This document shows, in pieces, positions 1 to 6,898 of a DNA stretch of 64,000 nt; the first letter of the stretch is position 1; every line of letters starts with the position of its first letter. The DNA comes from Nodularia sp. (in: cyanobacteria). GTDB lineage: Bacteria; Cyanobacteriota; Cyanobacteriia; Cyanobacteriales; Nostocaceae. The notes under the pieces were generated by a model that had not been told where the DNA came from, made no database searches, and saw only the letters and a list, made by a program, of their open reading frames with translations. A program made the translations under genes and the position numbers. Where the stretch lies: contig REBL01000079.1 of assembly GCA_007692755.1 (NCBI GenBank), positions 30,247 through 94,246 on the forward strand, read 5' to 3'.

Positions 1-249
1 ATAGGGCGCATAGCTGATAAACTAAACGCCTATGAACGTCATACTCATGCGGTATTGTATAAAGCACCTGAAAATATTGATCTTAGCCAGCAAAAGATTC
101 ATAACCTGCGCCAGGGAAACGAAAAGCTACAGGTACAAATCCAGCAAGTACGTCAAATTATCAACCTGTTATTGTTAGGAAAGCGATTCTGGGGTCGCTC
201 TTTCGGCTGGATAGGGTTGACATCAAGAAAAAATCCAGTCGCCAAATAA
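1..249 (+). CDS. 3' end of an unidentified coiled-coil protein (partial)
   Basis: The frame is open from the first base of the window to a TAA at 247-249, so this is the C-terminal 82 residues of a gene that begins outside. The visible part is rich in Gln, Lys, Asn and Leu (for example LRQGNEKLQVQIQQVRQ), which suggests a helical or coiled-coil segment, followed by a short basic tail ending NPVAK. No enzyme motif is visible. A TTG at 55 could serve as an internal start, but the reading frame continues upstream of it without a stop, so a truncated larger gene is the simpler reading. Function unknown. Confidence 0.5.
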   Translation: MGRIADKLNAYERHTHAVLYKAPENIDLSQQKIHNLRQGNEKLQVQIQQVRQIINLLLLGKRFWGRSFGWIGLTSRKNPVAK

Positions 250-363
250 AAGCAACATTTCCGGCTGATATATTGTCAAGATACATTAAATAAATAGAAT
301 CATTTGCATCTTGTTAGGGGAAAAATCACACCTAAAATGGGTGGAAGGAGAGAAACAATTAAG

Positions 364-705
364 ATGTCTAATAATCGTTCTGGAGTTTTTTTTGGCGGTT
401 TCATGTTGGGAGCTACGATTGGTGCTTTAACTGGTTTGCTTGTAGCACCACGCACAGGGCGCGAAACGCGTAAAATTTTGCAAAAGTCTGCTAATGCTAT
501 TCCAGACTTGGCAGAAGATTTATCAACAAGTGTACAAATTCAGGCAGATCGACTTTCTGCCAGCGCCGTGAGAAATTGGGATGATACCTTGGAGAAACTG
601 CAAGAAGCGATCGCGGCTGGTGTAGATGCTAGTCAACGCGAAAGCCAAAACTTAAAGCAGCAACAAGCTCAAAAAGATTCAGATTCTCTTTCCCAGCAAT
701 TGTAA
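364..705 (+). CDS. YtxH domain-containing small membrane protein
   Basis: This is a protein of 113 residues. An N-terminal glycine-rich hydrophobic segment (about residues 7-29, FFGGFMLGATIGALTGLLVA) is followed directly by APRTGRETRK, the typical YtxH/gas-vesicle-GvpP-like pattern. The rest is a charged, probably helical tail ending in a Gln-rich stretch. Known members are small membrane or envelope proteins without an assigned enzymatic role, often linked to stress. The start at 364 is preferred because a strong GGAAGGAG lies about 14 bases upstream, and a longer reading from 304 adds only an unlikely basic leader. The following DUF948 gene starts 20 bases downstream on the same strand, so the two are probably co-transcribed, a pairing common in cyanobacteria. 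Confidence 0.75.
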   Translation: MSNNRSGVFFGGFMLGATIGALTGLLVAPRTGRETRKILQKSANAIPDLAEDLSTSVQIQADRLSASAVRNWDDTLEKLQEAIAAGVDASQRESQNLKQQQAQKDSDSLSQQL

Positions 706-725
706 CGCTCATAAATGGCATAACC

Positions 726-1202
726 GTGATTGATCCCCTGTTTTGGTTGGGACTGTCTTTATTATTAGTCGCCGCCAGTCTAACTGCTGTATTAGTAGCG
801 GCTATACCGGCTTTGCAGGAGTTAGCACGTGCTGCGCGCAGTGCAGAAAAGCTGTTTGACACTCTCTCACGGGAGTTACCACCTACTTTAATTTCCATCC
901 GCAAAACTGGGATGGAAATTACAGACTTAACCGGTGATGTCAGTGAAGGTGTACAAAGCGCAGGTAAAGTCGTTAAGCAAGTTGACCAAAGCCTAGATAG
1001 TGCTAGAAAACAAGCTAAAAATGTGCAGATAAGTACTCGCAGCCTAGTTGTAGGTGTGAAAACTGCTTGGAAGTCCTTTACACGCCCAAAACCTGCGCGG
1101 CGAGCTGAACGCCTACCAATTAATGAAAAACCACCGCTAACGTTGCGAGAACGAGAAGCACAGAAGCAGGGGAGCAGGGAGCAGGGAGCAAGGGGGAGTT
1201 AG
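726..1202 (+). CDS. DUF948 domain-containing membrane-anchored protein
   Basis: This is a protein of 158 residues with a GTG start at 726. One N-terminal membrane helix (about residues 5-30, LFWLGLSLLLVAASLTAVLV) is followed by an amphipathic helical region with regularly spaced Val/Ile (ISIRKTGMEITDLTGDVSEG, then KVVKQVDQSLDSAR). This is the DUF948 pattern, which resembles a methyl-accepting-protein-type coiled coil. The C-terminal part is Arg/Pro rich. The last dozen residues (QKQGSREQGARGS) are encoded by a short tandem repeat of gggagca, so the natural C-terminus has apparently been altered by repeat expansion. It probably forms a two-gene unit with the upstream YtxH gene. Biochemical role unknown. 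Confidence 0.75.
   Translation: MIDPLFWLGLSLLLVAASLTAVLVAAIPALQELARAARSAEKLFDTLSRELPPTLISIRKTGMEITDLTGDVSEGVQSAGKVVKQVDQSLDSARKQAKNVQISTRSLVVGVKTAWKSFTRPKPARRAERLPINEKPPLTLREREAQKQGSREQGARGS
1165..1198 (+). repeat. Heptamer short tandem repeat (gggagca) inside the DUF948 coding end
   Basis: Four to five imperfect copies of gggagca run into a ggggga tract at the 3' end of the DUF948 gene. This is the class of short tandemly repeated repetitive sequence common in Nostocales spacers. Here it lies inside a reading frame and specifies the GSREQGARGS tail. Confidence 0.7.
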
Positions 1203-1242
1203 AAATACTTTAAACTTCCGGTTACTTCATAACCGTTCGTCT

Positions 1243-1272
1243 TCTCCCCAGTTTCCAGTCCCCAGTCCCCAA
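1243..1272 (+). repeat. C-rich short tandem repeat (cccagtc) in a spacer
   Basis: The spacer between the DUF948 and Psb32-like genes contains the degenerate tandem series ccccagtttccagtccccag and then tcccc, with a 7-8 base period. It is a typical cyanobacterial spacer repeat. No hairpin with a T-tract is evident. Confidence 0.55.
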
Positions 1273-1392
1273 GCTTTGCTTAAATACCTTAGATTAGAGT
1301 AAAGTAAACAAGTGTAAAGAAGTATCAATTTTCCCATACTCTTTTAAAACAACTTGTTCACTTCTACTGTTTATATTCGTATAAGAACGTCC

Positions 1393-2199
1393 ATGCAGTC
1401 TTGTTTTTGGCGACGCACTCTGGCATCTATTGCTGTATTTTTCTTGGCTGGGTCAATGTGGGTAATGCACTCACCTCCGGCACTGGCTTATGATAATCCT
1501 GACTTATTACCCAACTTTCAAACTCCAGTCATAGATTTAGCTAAAACTCTCACAGATATTCAAGAAGCAGAACTGGTCACTGATTTAGAACAATTTGAAG
1601 GTGAAACTGGCTGGAAACTGCGAGTATTAACCCAGTTTGACCGCACCCCCGGTCGAGCAGTGATTAATTATTGGGGTTTAGATGATAAAAGTATTTTGCT
1701 AGTTGCTGATTCTCGTGGCGGTAACATTCTCAGCTTTAGTGTGGGGGATGCCGTTTATGAATTTCTCCCCCGGACTTTTTGGATAGAATTACAAACCCGC
1801 TTCGGAAATTTGTATTTTGTCAGGGACGAAGGCGAAGACCAAGCAATTTTGCAAGCTTTAAGTTCAGTTAAAGGCTGTTTGCTTCAAGGTGGTTGCTCGG
1901 TGGTTCCTGGACTTCCCAAGGAACAATGGATACTGACACTGATTACTTCGGTTGTGGGGGGAATAATTTGTGGATTTGCGGCTCATCCCCAAAAAGAAGG
2001 ACAGGTTTTTGCTTGGCAATGGGCGTTAATTTTTTCACCTTTGTGGGGAATTTTGTTTATTGCTTTTGGTATTGGCCCAGTGGTGACGCGCACTAGCGAT
2101 TGGTTGCCTTTAGTTCGTAATATCTCTGGTTTTCTCATTGGCGCTTTAGTCGCCTTTCTGTCTCCTCTTTTGACTCGTCCATCTTCTAATGCTGAGTAA
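1393..2199 (+). CDS. psb32: TPM-domain protein, photosystem II repair protein Psb32-like
   Basis: This is a protein of 268 residues from ATG 1393; an upstream in-frame TTG at 1354 would only lengthen the leader. A signal-like N-terminus (WRRTLASIAVFFLAGSMWV, cleavage near ALA-YDNPDL) precedes a TPM domain at about residues 40-160, with the conserved opening TPVIDLAKTLTDIQEAEL and the core DDKSILLVADSRGGNILSF. Three hydrophobic segments follow at the C-terminus (near residues 180-200, 208-230 and 237-257). In cyanobacteria the signal-anchored TPM family includes Psb32, implicated in protection and repair of photosystem II. Assignment to Psb32 rests on the family pattern. The three C-terminal helices instead of one are a mild oddity. 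Confidence 0.7.
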   Translation: MQSCFWRRTLASIAVFFLAGSMWVMHSPPALAYDNPDLLPNFQTPVIDLAKTLTDIQEAELVTDLEQFEGETGWKLRVLTQFDRTPGRAVINYWGLDDKSILLVADSRGGNILSFSVGDAVYEFLPRTFWIELQTRFGNLYFVRDEGEDQAILQALSSVKGCLLQGGCSVVPGLPKEQWILTLITSVVGGIICGFAAHPQKEGQVFAWQWALIFSPLWGILFIAFGIGPVVTRTSDWLPLVRNISGFLIGALVAFLSPLLTRPSSNAE

Positions 2200-2277
2200 A
2201 AATCAAAATAAAATACTCAGCACTCAGCGTTCCTGAAGCTGATAAGCTGAAAGCTGGTATATCAGAGCTGAATAGCA

Positions 2278-2904
2278 ATGGAATGGCACGTAACTGATGC
2301 TCAAAGTTTAGCAATCATTGATAGTGAAATAGGTGATCATGTTTTTTCACCCGCAGAGTATGAAATTGTCAGGCGAGTAATATATGCGACGGCTGACTTT
2401 GAATATAAATCTCTAATTCACTTTTCTGAACGTGCTTTACAAGCTGGTGCAGCAGCTTTGGCGGCACGTACGACAATTGTGGTAGATGTGCCGATGGTAC
2501 AAGTAGGGATTGCCCAGGATATTCAAAATACTTTTGCTAATCCAGTTTATTGCAGTCTGGAAACAGTCACACGCCCCCAAAAAGAAAAGTCTCGTGCAGC
2601 TTGGGGAATTGAAACTTTAGCCAAGCGTTACCCAGAGGGTATTTTTGTCGTTGGTCAAGCGCAAACAGCCCTCACCGCATTGGTGGAGTTAATTGCATCT
2701 GAAGAAATTCAGCCGGCTTTGATAATTGCTACTCCAGTGGGATTTGTGAATGCAGATACTGCTAAGGAAGGCTTGCAGGACTCTCAAGTTCCTCACATCA
2801 TCATTAACAGTCGCAAAGGTAATGCAGTTGTAGCATCTGCTATTGTTGATGGACTGGTAGATTTGGCTTGGCAAGCCTATGGACAGGAGAGAATAAAAAA
2901 TTAG
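2278..2904 (+). CDS. cobH: Precorrin-8X methylmutase (CobH/CbiC)
   Basis: This is a protein of 208 residues, the usual length for the family. It catalyses the C-11 to C-12 methyl shift that turns precorrin-8X (or cobalt-precorrin-8) into hydrogenobyrinic (or cobyrinic) acid in cobalamin synthesis in the cytosol. The family signature is clear: an N-terminal SLAIIDSEIGDHVFSPAEYE, RRVIYATADFEY, then LIHFS, which holds the catalytic histidine (His47), AGAAAL, and the C-terminal ATPVGFVNADTAKEGL. The ATG start at 2278 has no strong Shine-Dalgarno. It stands alone on the plus strand, with the next gene convergent 50 bases away. No cobalamin riboswitch is visible in the 78-base leader. Confidence 0.92.
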   Translation: MEWHVTDAQSLAIIDSEIGDHVFSPAEYEIVRRVIYATADFEYKSLIHFSERALQAGAAALAARTTIVVDVPMVQVGIAQDIQNTFANPVYCSLETVTRPQKEKSRAAWGIETLAKRYPEGIFVVGQAQTALTALVELIASEEIQPALIIATPVGFVNADTAKEGLQDSQVPHIIINSRKGNAVVASAIVDGLVDLAWQAYGQERIKN

Positions 2905-2954
2905 AAGATCGATCCCCAGCTAAAAGCCCACGCGCTTCTCAAAGTAGGAGAGTG

Positions 2955-3644
2955 TTAAGCCTCTTCTGCTCTACGCCTGCGCCGGGGTGGTCTTTCTTGT
3001 TGGTTGTTACGCAAACGGCGACTGACTTCATTAAAGAAATCTCTTCTCAGATAAGGATAGTCATTCACCCACAAGTCGTGACTGGGAATATATACATCGC
3101 TAAAGTCTTCAATACTGCTCAAATCAGAACGGTTTGACATGACAATCATTTCGGCAATTTGACCACGAACAATAACTTTGTGAGAATTACGTAGTGGTGC
3201 TTGTAACTCTACGGTAAATCCTGTATCGTCACCAATCTCTAAGTTAATCCGTTTTTCTCTATTTTCAACAATTACCAACTCACCTTTGTTGTTAACTGTT
3301 TCTTGTTTGCCCATTAATTTGTCTGTAATCCACCAATCTAGAACTCGACCACGAAAAAAACCACTGTATTTATAACGGCGGCATTTCACATTTCGGATAC
3401 TTGCCTGAAACACGGGATACCACAGCCAAAAAAAAGCACCCATGACTCCAAGTAAAAATGTAATGGGGCCGAATTCTAGTCTCAACAGGACTTCCGCCAG
3501 CAGAATTATTGCTATGGCTATGACAGAAATTAACAGTCGCTGCAAAAAATTTGAAAATTTCCCGGCGTAGTATTTATACTGTGCGCCAGTACCAATGAAG
3601 GGGATGAGTTGTTCAAATTTTTTTCGAGTCAGTGGAACTAACAT
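2955..3644 (-). CDS. Conserved cyanobacterial two-helix membrane protein
   Basis: This is a protein of 229 residues. Two adjacent hydrophobic segments (about residues 35-56 and 60-80: LLISVIAIAIILLAEVLL, then ITFLLGVMGAFFWLWYPVFQ) are followed by a soluble domain of some 130 residues rich in beta-type sequence. The tail is strongly basic, with a run of Arg (PPRRRRRAEEA). Related cyanobacterial proteins are often labelled phosphate ABC transporter permease, but nothing here resembles the multi-helix permease fold or an EAA loop, so that name is not used. It lies 20 bases downstream of dapB on the same strand and may be co-transcribed with it. Function unknown. Confidence 0.65.
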   Translation of the reverse strand: MLVPLTRKKFEQLIPFIGTGAQYKYYAGKFSNFLQRLLISVIAIAIILLAEVLLRLEFGPITFLLGVMGAFFWLWYPVFQASIRNVKCRRYKYSGFFRGRVLDWWITDKLMGKQETVNNKGELVIVENREKRINLEIGDDTGFTVELQAPLRNSHKVIVRGQIAEMIVMSNRSDLSSIEDFSDVYIPSHDLWVNDYPYLRRDFFNEVSRRLRNNQQERPPRRRRRAEEA

Positions 3645-3664
3645 ATAAGTGTTGAGTTTGTCAG

Positions 3665-4501
3665 TTAAAGTATTTTTTCTAATCCATACACTAAGGACTT
3701 GATCTGCAAGACTTTGCGAATTGCTAGCAGTACTCCTGGCATATAACAGGAGCGATCGCTGGTATCATGTCTTAATGTATAAATTTGACCGGGTGCGCCA
3801 AAAATCACTTCTTGATGGGCGATGAGTCCCGGTAGGCGCACACTATGAATTCTAATCCCTTCTTCTGCTAAACTGCCTCTGGCTCCTGGGATTTTTTCAG
3901 TTTCTTCTACAATAGCGGTGTTAAAAGGTTTACCGAGTTCTCCTAGTAATTGTGCGGTTTGAATCGCTGTCCCACTGGGAGCATCGGCTTTTTGGTTATG
4001 GTGGAGTTCAATAATTTCTACATGGTCGAAATATTGAGAAGCTGTGACTGCGGCTTGTTGTAACAGTACCATCCCAATGGAAAAGTTGGGAATAATTAGA
4101 CAACCAGTACTAGCTTTTTCGGCAAAATCAGCTAGTTCTTGGAGTTTTTCAGGACTTAAGCCTGTAGTTCCGACTACTGGACGAATTCCGTAGGCGATCG
4201 CACTCCGAACATTATCATAAACTCCATCAGGATGGGTAAAGTCTACCATCACCCCTGGAGGAGATTGTCTATCGCCAGCTACATAACCCAGCATGGCTTC
4301 AAATTGGTTGGTAATTGGCACTTCTAAAGGTTCGCTTAAACCTGCCAATTCTCCAGCATCTTGGTCTTGATGTTCTGGGCTGGTGTCTATTGCAGCCACT
4401 AAGTTTAAATCCGGGGCTTGGGCTACAGCTTTAATGACTTCGCGACCCATTTTACCGGCCGCACCATTTACAATAACTGGGATAGGAGCTTGATTTGTCA
4501 T
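3665..4501 (-). CDS. dapB: 4-hydroxy-tetrahydrodipicolinate reductase
   Basis: This is a protein of 278 residues, close to the family norm. It reduces hydroxy-tetrahydrodipicolinate with NAD(P)H in the diaminopimelate/lysine pathway that feeds peptidoglycan and protein synthesis. The N-terminal Rossmann motif [12 protein letters not shown] (about residues 11-22), the VVGTTGLS loop and the catalytic signature [15 protein letters not shown] (about residues 163-177, with the HH and Lys) are all present. The start codon at 4499-4501 is preceded directly by four copies of a heptamer repeat, so no Shine-Dalgarno can be recognised. A membrane-protein gene follows 20 bases downstream. Confidence 0.96.
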   Translation of the reverse strand: MTNQAPIPVIVNGAAGKMGREVIKAVAQAPDLNLVAAIDTSPEHQDQDAGELAGLSEPLEVPITNQFEAMLGYVAGDRQSPPGVMVDFTHPDGVYDNVRSAIAYGIRPVVGTTGLSPEKLQELADFAEKASTGCLIIPNFSIGMVLLQQAAVTASQYFDHVEIIELHHNQKADAPSGTAIQTAQLLGELGKPFNTAIVEETEKIPGARGSLAEEGIRIHSVRLPGLIAHQEVIFGAPGQIYTLRHDTSDRSCYMPGVLLAIRKVLQIKSLVYGLEKIL

Positions 4502-4529
4502 AATTCGTAATTCGTAATTCGTAATTCGT
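4502..4529 (-). repeat. Four perfect heptamers (acgaatt) in the dapB initiation region
   Basis: On the plus strand aattcgt is repeated four times without error at 4502-4508, 4509-4515, 4516-4522 and 4523-4529. On the coding strand this is acgaatt x4 ending exactly at the ATG of dapB. The repeat occupies the position where a ribosome binding site would be expected. Confidence 0.9.
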
Positions 4530-4549
4530 AGTTTCGACTGTGGGTAATA

Positions 4550-5089
4550 TTACTCGAATACTGGCGACCAAATTTCGGCAATGTTTACTTCCCAACCGGG
4601 GAGTAAATCTGGCAAAGTCAGGACATCACCATTTTGTAATCCTATTTTCTCATTAGAATGGTAAACTTCCATAGTTCTGGTTCTAGGGTCAATTAAAATG
4701 CCGATTTGAGTCCCCAGGCTGATAAATTCTTGGATTTTTTCGCGGAGTTTATCTAGGGAATCGGTTTTATATTTTACCTCAACTACTAAATCAGGTAGCA
4801 ATTCGGCATAATCTTCTGTAGAACGTTTGAGCCTATCTGCTCGGATAAATGATACATCGGGAGCGCGTAAATCTTTGTTAGGTAGTCTAAAGCCAGCACT
4901 GGAACCCGTTACACGTCCTAGCTGCCGTGGTCTCACCCAATTACCTAAAAGTCGCGCAAACTCAGTTCCTACTTCTTCTGACTCGTAACCCGATGGACTC
5001 ATAACAATTACGTTCCCGTCTACCAATTCCATGCGATAGTCAGGATGAGCTGCTTGCATTTTCTCTAAGTCTTGGACAGTCAGAGACAT
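4550..5089 (-). CDS. Uma2-family (DUF820) PD-(D/E)XK nuclease-like protein
   Basis: This is a protein of 179 residues with the Uma2/DUF820 pattern: N-terminal MELVDGNVIVMSPSG (about residues 20-34), the middle DLRAPDVSFI with the conserved Asp, and LVVEVKYKTDSLDKLREKI, which matches the E-x-K end of a PD-(D/E)XK core. A second conserved region GILIDPRTRTMEVY follows. The family is greatly expanded in cyanobacteria. Its members are predicted endonucleases, but a biological target is generally unknown. A good SD (aggaggt) lies just upstream of the start. The spacer to dapB is 48 bases, most of it repeat. Confidence 0.85.
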   Translation of the reverse strand: MSLTVQDLEKMQAAHPDYRMELVDGNVIVMSPSGYESEEVGTEFARLLGNWVRPRQLGRVTGSSAGFRLPNKDLRAPDVSFIRADRLKRSTEDYAELLPDLVVEVKYKTDSLDKLREKIQEFISLGTQIGILIDPRTRTMEVYHSNEKIGLQNGDVLTLPDLLPGWEVNIAEIWSPVFE

Positions 5090-5207
5090 AAGACCTCCTG
5101 AAATACCTAAATATATCTTGGCATTTTTGGTAAAGAGTAATTTATCAGCTGTGCAGAATTTTTTTTAGGTCAAATTCTGACGCAGATTATATGTGCAACT
5201 GCTATGA

Positions 5208-5222
5208 AAATGATTATCATTT
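5208..5222. promoter_or_regulatory. Fur/Zur-like 7-1-7 palindrome before the COG0523 GTPase gene
   Basis: The sequence aaatgat-t-atcattt is a perfect 7-1-7 inverted repeat. Its core matches the Fur-family operator core AATGATNATCATT. It lies five bases before ATG 5227 of a CobW/COG0523-like GTPase, a gene class that Zur often controls in bacteria. It is a candidate operator only: perfect 7-1-7 palindromes occur by chance a few times in a window of this size, and an alternative ATG at 5191 would put it inside the reading frame. Confidence 0.45.
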
Positions 5223-5226
5223 AATT

Positions 5227-6003
5227 ATGAGTATACCGATGATTACTGTTGTTGCTGGCCCGGCGGGTTGTGGCAAAACTACTTGGATTTGCCAACAGCT
5301 ACGTAATACAGCTACTGCGGAAAATGTAATTTATTTTAGCCCTGGAACTGGTAATGTCCCTATTGACCAGATTCGCCTGAGTGCGGAGTTTCCAGAGGTA
5401 AAAGTTTTTAGTGATGGACAAGAAGTAGAATTTCTCAACCAGCTAGCAGGGGCTGAGACGATTTATATAGAACTAGGATTTTATTTAGAACTAAAAACAA
5501 TTGAGCAAATTGTCGGAAATGTTCCATATCAGTCTGTTGCAGTATTACCGCCACAGATGAAAGATTCGGAATATCACGCCTGGGCTGAGAAAGTTGTCAA
5601 AGGGCTAGATATTGAGACCAGTATTAGCCTAAGTCAGATTTGGCGATCGCCTACCAATGGTCAAGTTATTGACGAAGATAGTTTAAATGAGTTTTGGTAT
5701 GAACTATCTCACGGTGCTTATGGTACAGTCAGCCGTGCTAAGGGAATTTTTGATGCTGCTGATGGGCGATCGCTATATGCGGATTTTGTCGCGGGTGTAC
5801 CGACCACAGACTTTCTGGAATTAGACTTACCACGCCACTTAGAAGGAAGACCGCAGCGTTTTAGTGGGATCGAAACCTGGGGCGAAAACTTGGATGAGTC
5901 TGCTATTAGACAAACATTACAAGATTGCTATTTATCCGATAGTGCGATCGCGCAATACCAAGAACAAGTAAGACAAATTCTAATTGAGGAGACTATACAG
6001 TGA
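5227..6003 (+). CDS. COG0523/CobW-like P-loop GTPase, putative metallochaperone
   Basis: This is a protein of 258 residues from ATG 5227; ATG 5191 and ATG 5239 are alternatives, the latter with TGAG at a better spacing. The P-loop GPAGCGKTT lies near the N-terminus (about residues 11-19). A degenerate Walker-B-like segment ETIYIELG lies near residue 85. A CobW_C-like end contains RAKGIFDAADG, the strand GRPQRFSGIETW and the ending DESAIRQTLQDC. The CXCC metal motif usual in COG0523 chaperones is absent and the protein is shorter than typical (300-400). It overlaps the next gene by four bases (GTGA), so translation is coupled. A Fur/Zur-like palindrome precedes it. A role in metal delivery is inferred. 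Confidence 0.65.
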   Translation: MSIPMITVVAGPAGCGKTTWICQQLRNTATAENVIYFSPGTGNVPIDQIRLSAEFPEVKVFSDGQEVEFLNQLAGAETIYIELGFYLELKTIEQIVGNVPYQSVAVLPPQMKDSEYHAWAEKVVKGLDIETSISLSQIWRSPTNGQVIDEDSLNEFWYELSHGAYGTVSRAKGIFDAADGRSLYADFVAGVPTTDFLELDLPRHLEGRPQRFSGIETWGENLDESAIRQTLQDCYLSDSAIAQYQEQVRQILIEETIQ

Positions 6004-6812
6004 AAATAGCAGTCATGTCATGTATTCATGGCAATTACGAAGCATTAGATGCCGTCTTATTAGATATAGACCAGCAAAAAGCTGATAAAATCTTTTGTCT
6101 GGGCGACTTAGTAGGATATGGGCCTCATCCCAACGCCGTAGTTACACAAATTCGGGCTTTAGACATTCCCACCTGCATGGGTTGTTGGGATGAAGATATC
6201 GTCGAAGGCTTGAATGCTTGTGATTGTAGTTATCCGTCTTTATTAGCTGAAAAACGGGGAAAAATTGCTCACGAGTGGACAAATAACGAAATACATCCAG
6301 AACACCGCGAATTTTTCGCCCAACTACCCCACAGTTTACGTGAGGAAAATTTAGCCTTCGTTCATGGTAGCCCCCATAGTAACCACGAATATTTATTACC
6401 AGAACTTGATGCCTTTGCCGCCTTAGAGCGCGTACTATCCACAGAAGCAGACGTGCTTTTTTGTGGACATACTCATGTGCCTTACGTGCGTAATTTAGAC
6501 GGAGGTAGTTTAAAAATTCGTGTCCAAGGGCAGGAAAAACCAGCAGCAGAAAAGAGCTTTAATGCTTCCCTGAAAAGGATTGTCAATGTTGGTTCTGTTG
6601 GCGAACCTAGACATGGACGACCTAATGCAACTTATGTAATTTACGACACAGAAGACCAAAAAGTAAATTTACGAGAAGTACCTTACGACTATCAAAAAAC
6701 CTGTGCCGCAATCATTGAAAAGGGTTTACCGAAAATTTTTGCTTGGCGTTTAGCCCAAGGCTTGGAATTTGCGGAAAGGGCTGATGACCCGACTCATGTT
6801 TGTACCAGGTAA
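6000..6812 (+). CDS. Metallophosphoesterase with cysteines in the metal site
   Basis: This is a protein of 270 residues with a GTG start overlapping the GTPase stop. The calcineurin-like (YfcE/DNA-repair-exonuclease type) fold is clear: SCIHGN (7-12), GDLVGYGP (35-42), GCWDE (61-65), VHGSPHS (121-127), CGHTHVP (155-161) and NVGSVGEPR. In ordinary members the first and third motifs read SDIHGN and GNHDE. Here the metal ligands Asp and Asn are both Cys (Cys8, Cys62), and the general-acid His is Trp63. Asp36, His122, His157 and His159 remain. This points to a soft-metal (perhaps zinc) site or a non-catalytic role. The coupling to a COG0523-like GTPase supports a metal-related job. Confidence 0.75.
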   Translation: MKIAVMSCIHGNYEALDAVLLDIDQQKADKIFCLGDLVGYGPHPNAVVTQIRALDIPTCMGCWDEDIVEGLNACDCSYPSLLAEKRGKIAHEWTNNEIHPEHREFFAQLPHSLREENLAFVHGSPHSNHEYLLPELDAFAALERVLSTEADVLFCGHTHVPYVRNLDGGSLKIRVQGQEKPAAEKSFNASLKRIVNVGSVGEPRHGRPNATYVIYDTEDQKVNLREVPYDYQKTCAAIIEKGLPKIFAWRLAQGLEFAERADDPTHVCTR

Positions 6813-6859
6813 GGGACTGAGGGGAAGAAGCAAGGGTGCATGGGGGAAGCTTTTTCCCA

Positions 6860-6897
6860 ATAACTAATGACTAATGACCAATGACTAATAACTAAGA
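6860..6897 (+). repeat. Heptamer-type repeat (actaatg) just before the second phosphoesterase-like gene
   Basis: The run taactaatgactaatgacc followed by aatgactaataactaag consists of degenerate actaatg heptamers. It ends two bases before ATG 6899. Like the repeat before dapB, it fills the usual ribosome-binding region. Confidence 0.75.
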
Positions 6898-6898
6898 A

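Noticed and set aside
2955..3644. Phosphate ABC transporter permease
   Set aside because: Only two helices and no permease loop; the name seems an inherited misannotation.
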